A stretch of 47,743 bases of DNA from a virus: the IMG/VR virus record IMGVR_UViG_3300045996_002455, positions 1-47,743 of that record. One strand, written 5' to 3'. Positions 46,808 to 47,743 of the stretch are shown here, piece after piece. Each line of letters starts with the position of its first letter. Within the stretch, counting starts at the first letter, position 1. The notes beneath the pieces are model-generated. The model worked only from the letters and a program-made list of their open reading frames with translations. It did no database searches and was not told where the DNA came from. The translations under genes and the position numbers were made by a program.

Positions 46808-47179
46808 CTAGTTGACCCCGCCGCGTGCCATGCGGAAGCCGACCTTGCTCCAGCGCAGCGCGTCAGCTGGAGACCAGCCAAGCTGGCGGCATGCGAAGTA
46901 GTAGGAGGCCAGCACCGGATGTACGCGCATGCCGGAGGTGGTGGGCCGGCTGCCAGCTCGGATGGTCACGGTCGCACGGGCCACCGGAAGGTCGGCGAGC
47001 AGCGCAGCGTCCAAGTCCTCGTGCTGGCAACGCTCGTCATCGGCGAGCCAGCTGGCAGCCTCGGCGCAGGCAGCGGCCACAGCGGCCGAGTGGTCAGCAG
47101 CCTGGAGGCAGGCGGTGATGGCGACGATGGCGGCAAGAACGATGGGCAGCAGGACGAGGGCGAAGAACGTGGTCAGCAT
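46808..47179 (-). CDS. Single-span membrane protein, 123 aa
   Basis: N-terminal membrane or signal segment (MLTTFFALVLLPIVLAAIVA) followed by a soluble part with paired cysteines. First gene of the long minus-strand operon. ATG 47179 has GGAG 8 nt upstream; a GTG at 47221 is an alternative. Could be exported or anchored in the inner membrane. Confidence 0.55.
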   Translation of the reverse strand: MLTTFFALVLLPIVLAAIVAITACLQAADHSAAVAAACAEAASWLADDERCQHEDLDAALLADLPVARATVTIRAGSRPTTSGMRVHPVLASYYFACRQLGWSPADALRWSKVGFRMARGGVN

Positions 47180-47225
47180 GGTCGGGCTCCGGTTCGTGGC
47201 GGGGCGTCGTGCGCCGCTCACAACC

Positions 47226-47248
47226 TAACTATGCCGTGTGGGGTACCC
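47226..47248 (-). promoter_or_regulatory. Likely promoter and GGGTACCC operator for the long minus operon
   Basis: GGGTACCC (47241-47248) lies upstream of a -10-like CATAGT/TAGTTA (47233-47226) reading toward the genes at 47179. If the GTG at 47221 is used, the distance is the same leaderless spacing as elsewhere. A good -35 was not found, so the assignment is tentative. Confidence 0.4.
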
Positions 47249-47271
47249 ATCGGCCATGCGTTTACTCACAC

Positions 47272-47585
47272 GTTCGTGGACGCGTCCAAGAATGCTGGCA
47301 GCAAATCAGCTGGCGACACGAAACCATGGCGGAAATCGGCAAACAGCGTGCAACCAGGTCGCAAGGTAGTTCGTGGACAGCGTCCAAGAATGGCCTAGCG
47401 GGAGCGCAGCGAGCCTCCATGCACGGTGATGCCTCCATTGGCTTGGCAGCTCTGCACTGGAGCCAACCAGCCACTCACGTATAGAGAGCGAAGCGAACTC
47501 TCCTCTCCTCTCTCTGCTGCGGCGTAGGGTGGCGTGTGGTGCGCACACGCCTACACGCGGACCGACGACCTAGCGTCCAACAACT
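47272..47585. promoter_or_regulatory. GGAC/GTCC palindrome cluster, right part
   Basis: Full palindromes at 47272-47294 (2-nt spacer) and 47369-47393 (3-nt spacer), both of the form GTTCGTGGAC-GTCCAAGAATG, and a half-site at 47574-47585. An 8-bp hairpin (GGCGTGTG / CACACGCC, 47532-47552) lies among them, and a TAGTAT box at 47597-47602 follows. No gene is supported between 47222 and 47616. Confidence 0.6.
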
Positions 47586-47616
47586 CGACAGCGCAGTAGT
47601 ATCGAGGGGTTAGGCG

Positions 47617-47743
47617 CCTCTCTCCTCTCCTCCCCACCCCACGCTCCTCCCGCCACATTCCTGGACACCGTCCACAAACTATTCTTGGACGCGCGTCCGC
47701 AAACTCATCGCGAACCGTGCTGCGCTGCGTCACTCGAGCGCGA
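47617..47743. repeat. Terminal direct repeat, right copy
   Basis: Right-hand copy of bases 1-127 with no mismatch seen. When the ends are joined, the regulatory region 47180-47616 runs directly into 1-265, giving one gene-free stretch of about 700 bp. Confidence 0.9.

Noticed and set aside
1-47743. CRISPR array or integrase
   Set aside because: No regularly spaced direct repeats and no tyrosine or serine recombinase motifs were found while reading both strands.

Overview
The window looks like one complete, high-G+C (roughly two-thirds G+C) tailed-phage genome, probably assembled from a metagenome. Its first 127 bases (1-127) are repeated exactly as its last 127 (47617-47743). An overlap of exactly 127 is what a k=127 assembler leaves on a circular contig, so the unique sequence is about 47,616 bp and the ends join. 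There is no tape-measure gene. Portal, P22 gp4-like and gp10-like tail proteins and large beta-helix spikes point to a podovirus-like virion. A lipobox protein and a spanin-like protein suggest a Gram-negative host; I cannot name it.

Layout. (A) 266-8533: an HNH nuclease gene, then short minus-strand operons of mostly unknown small proteins (SLOG, zinc-ribbon, HTH, HNH-AP2 and a cysteine-knot-like secreted peptide), interrupted by small plus-strand genes and a DUF1064 nuclease followed directly by a tRNA-Tyr gene. (B) 8950-36897: the plus-strand late module: packaging, portal, a GroES-like protein, scaffold, capsid, neck and tail proteins, three large internal or ejection-type proteins, beta-helix spikes, a repeat adhesin and a lysis cassette. 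(C) 47179 down to 36894: a long minus-strand operon with an ERF annealase, a Cas4-like exonuclease, a ParB-domain protein, an SF2 helicase, an HNH protein, a secreted metalloprotease and many small genes. Almost every gene overlaps the next by ATGA, GTGA, TGATG or TAATG, so translation is tightly coupled.

Most notable points. (1) The large terminase carries an intein just before its Walker B motif. The middle of the intein is occupied by an HNH homing-endonuclease gene on the opposite strand, while the sense frame stays open through it. (2) By eye, GATC is almost absent from the whole genome (one site), except for eleven sites in 1.25 kb in the middle of the main tail spike. This indicates strong counter-selection plus recent import of a receptor-binding segment. 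(3) Four early promoters share an architecture: a GGGTACCC palindrome, a TTG-type -35, a -10 such as TAGTCT, then the start codon 5-6 nt later, which predicts leaderless mRNAs. (4) A second palindrome family (TTCTTGGAC / GTCCAAGAA half-sites with a 2-4 nt spacer) clusters at the circular junction and recurs beside two other genes. It is a candidate operator, centromere or origin array.

No integrase, DNA polymerase or CRISPR array was recognised.
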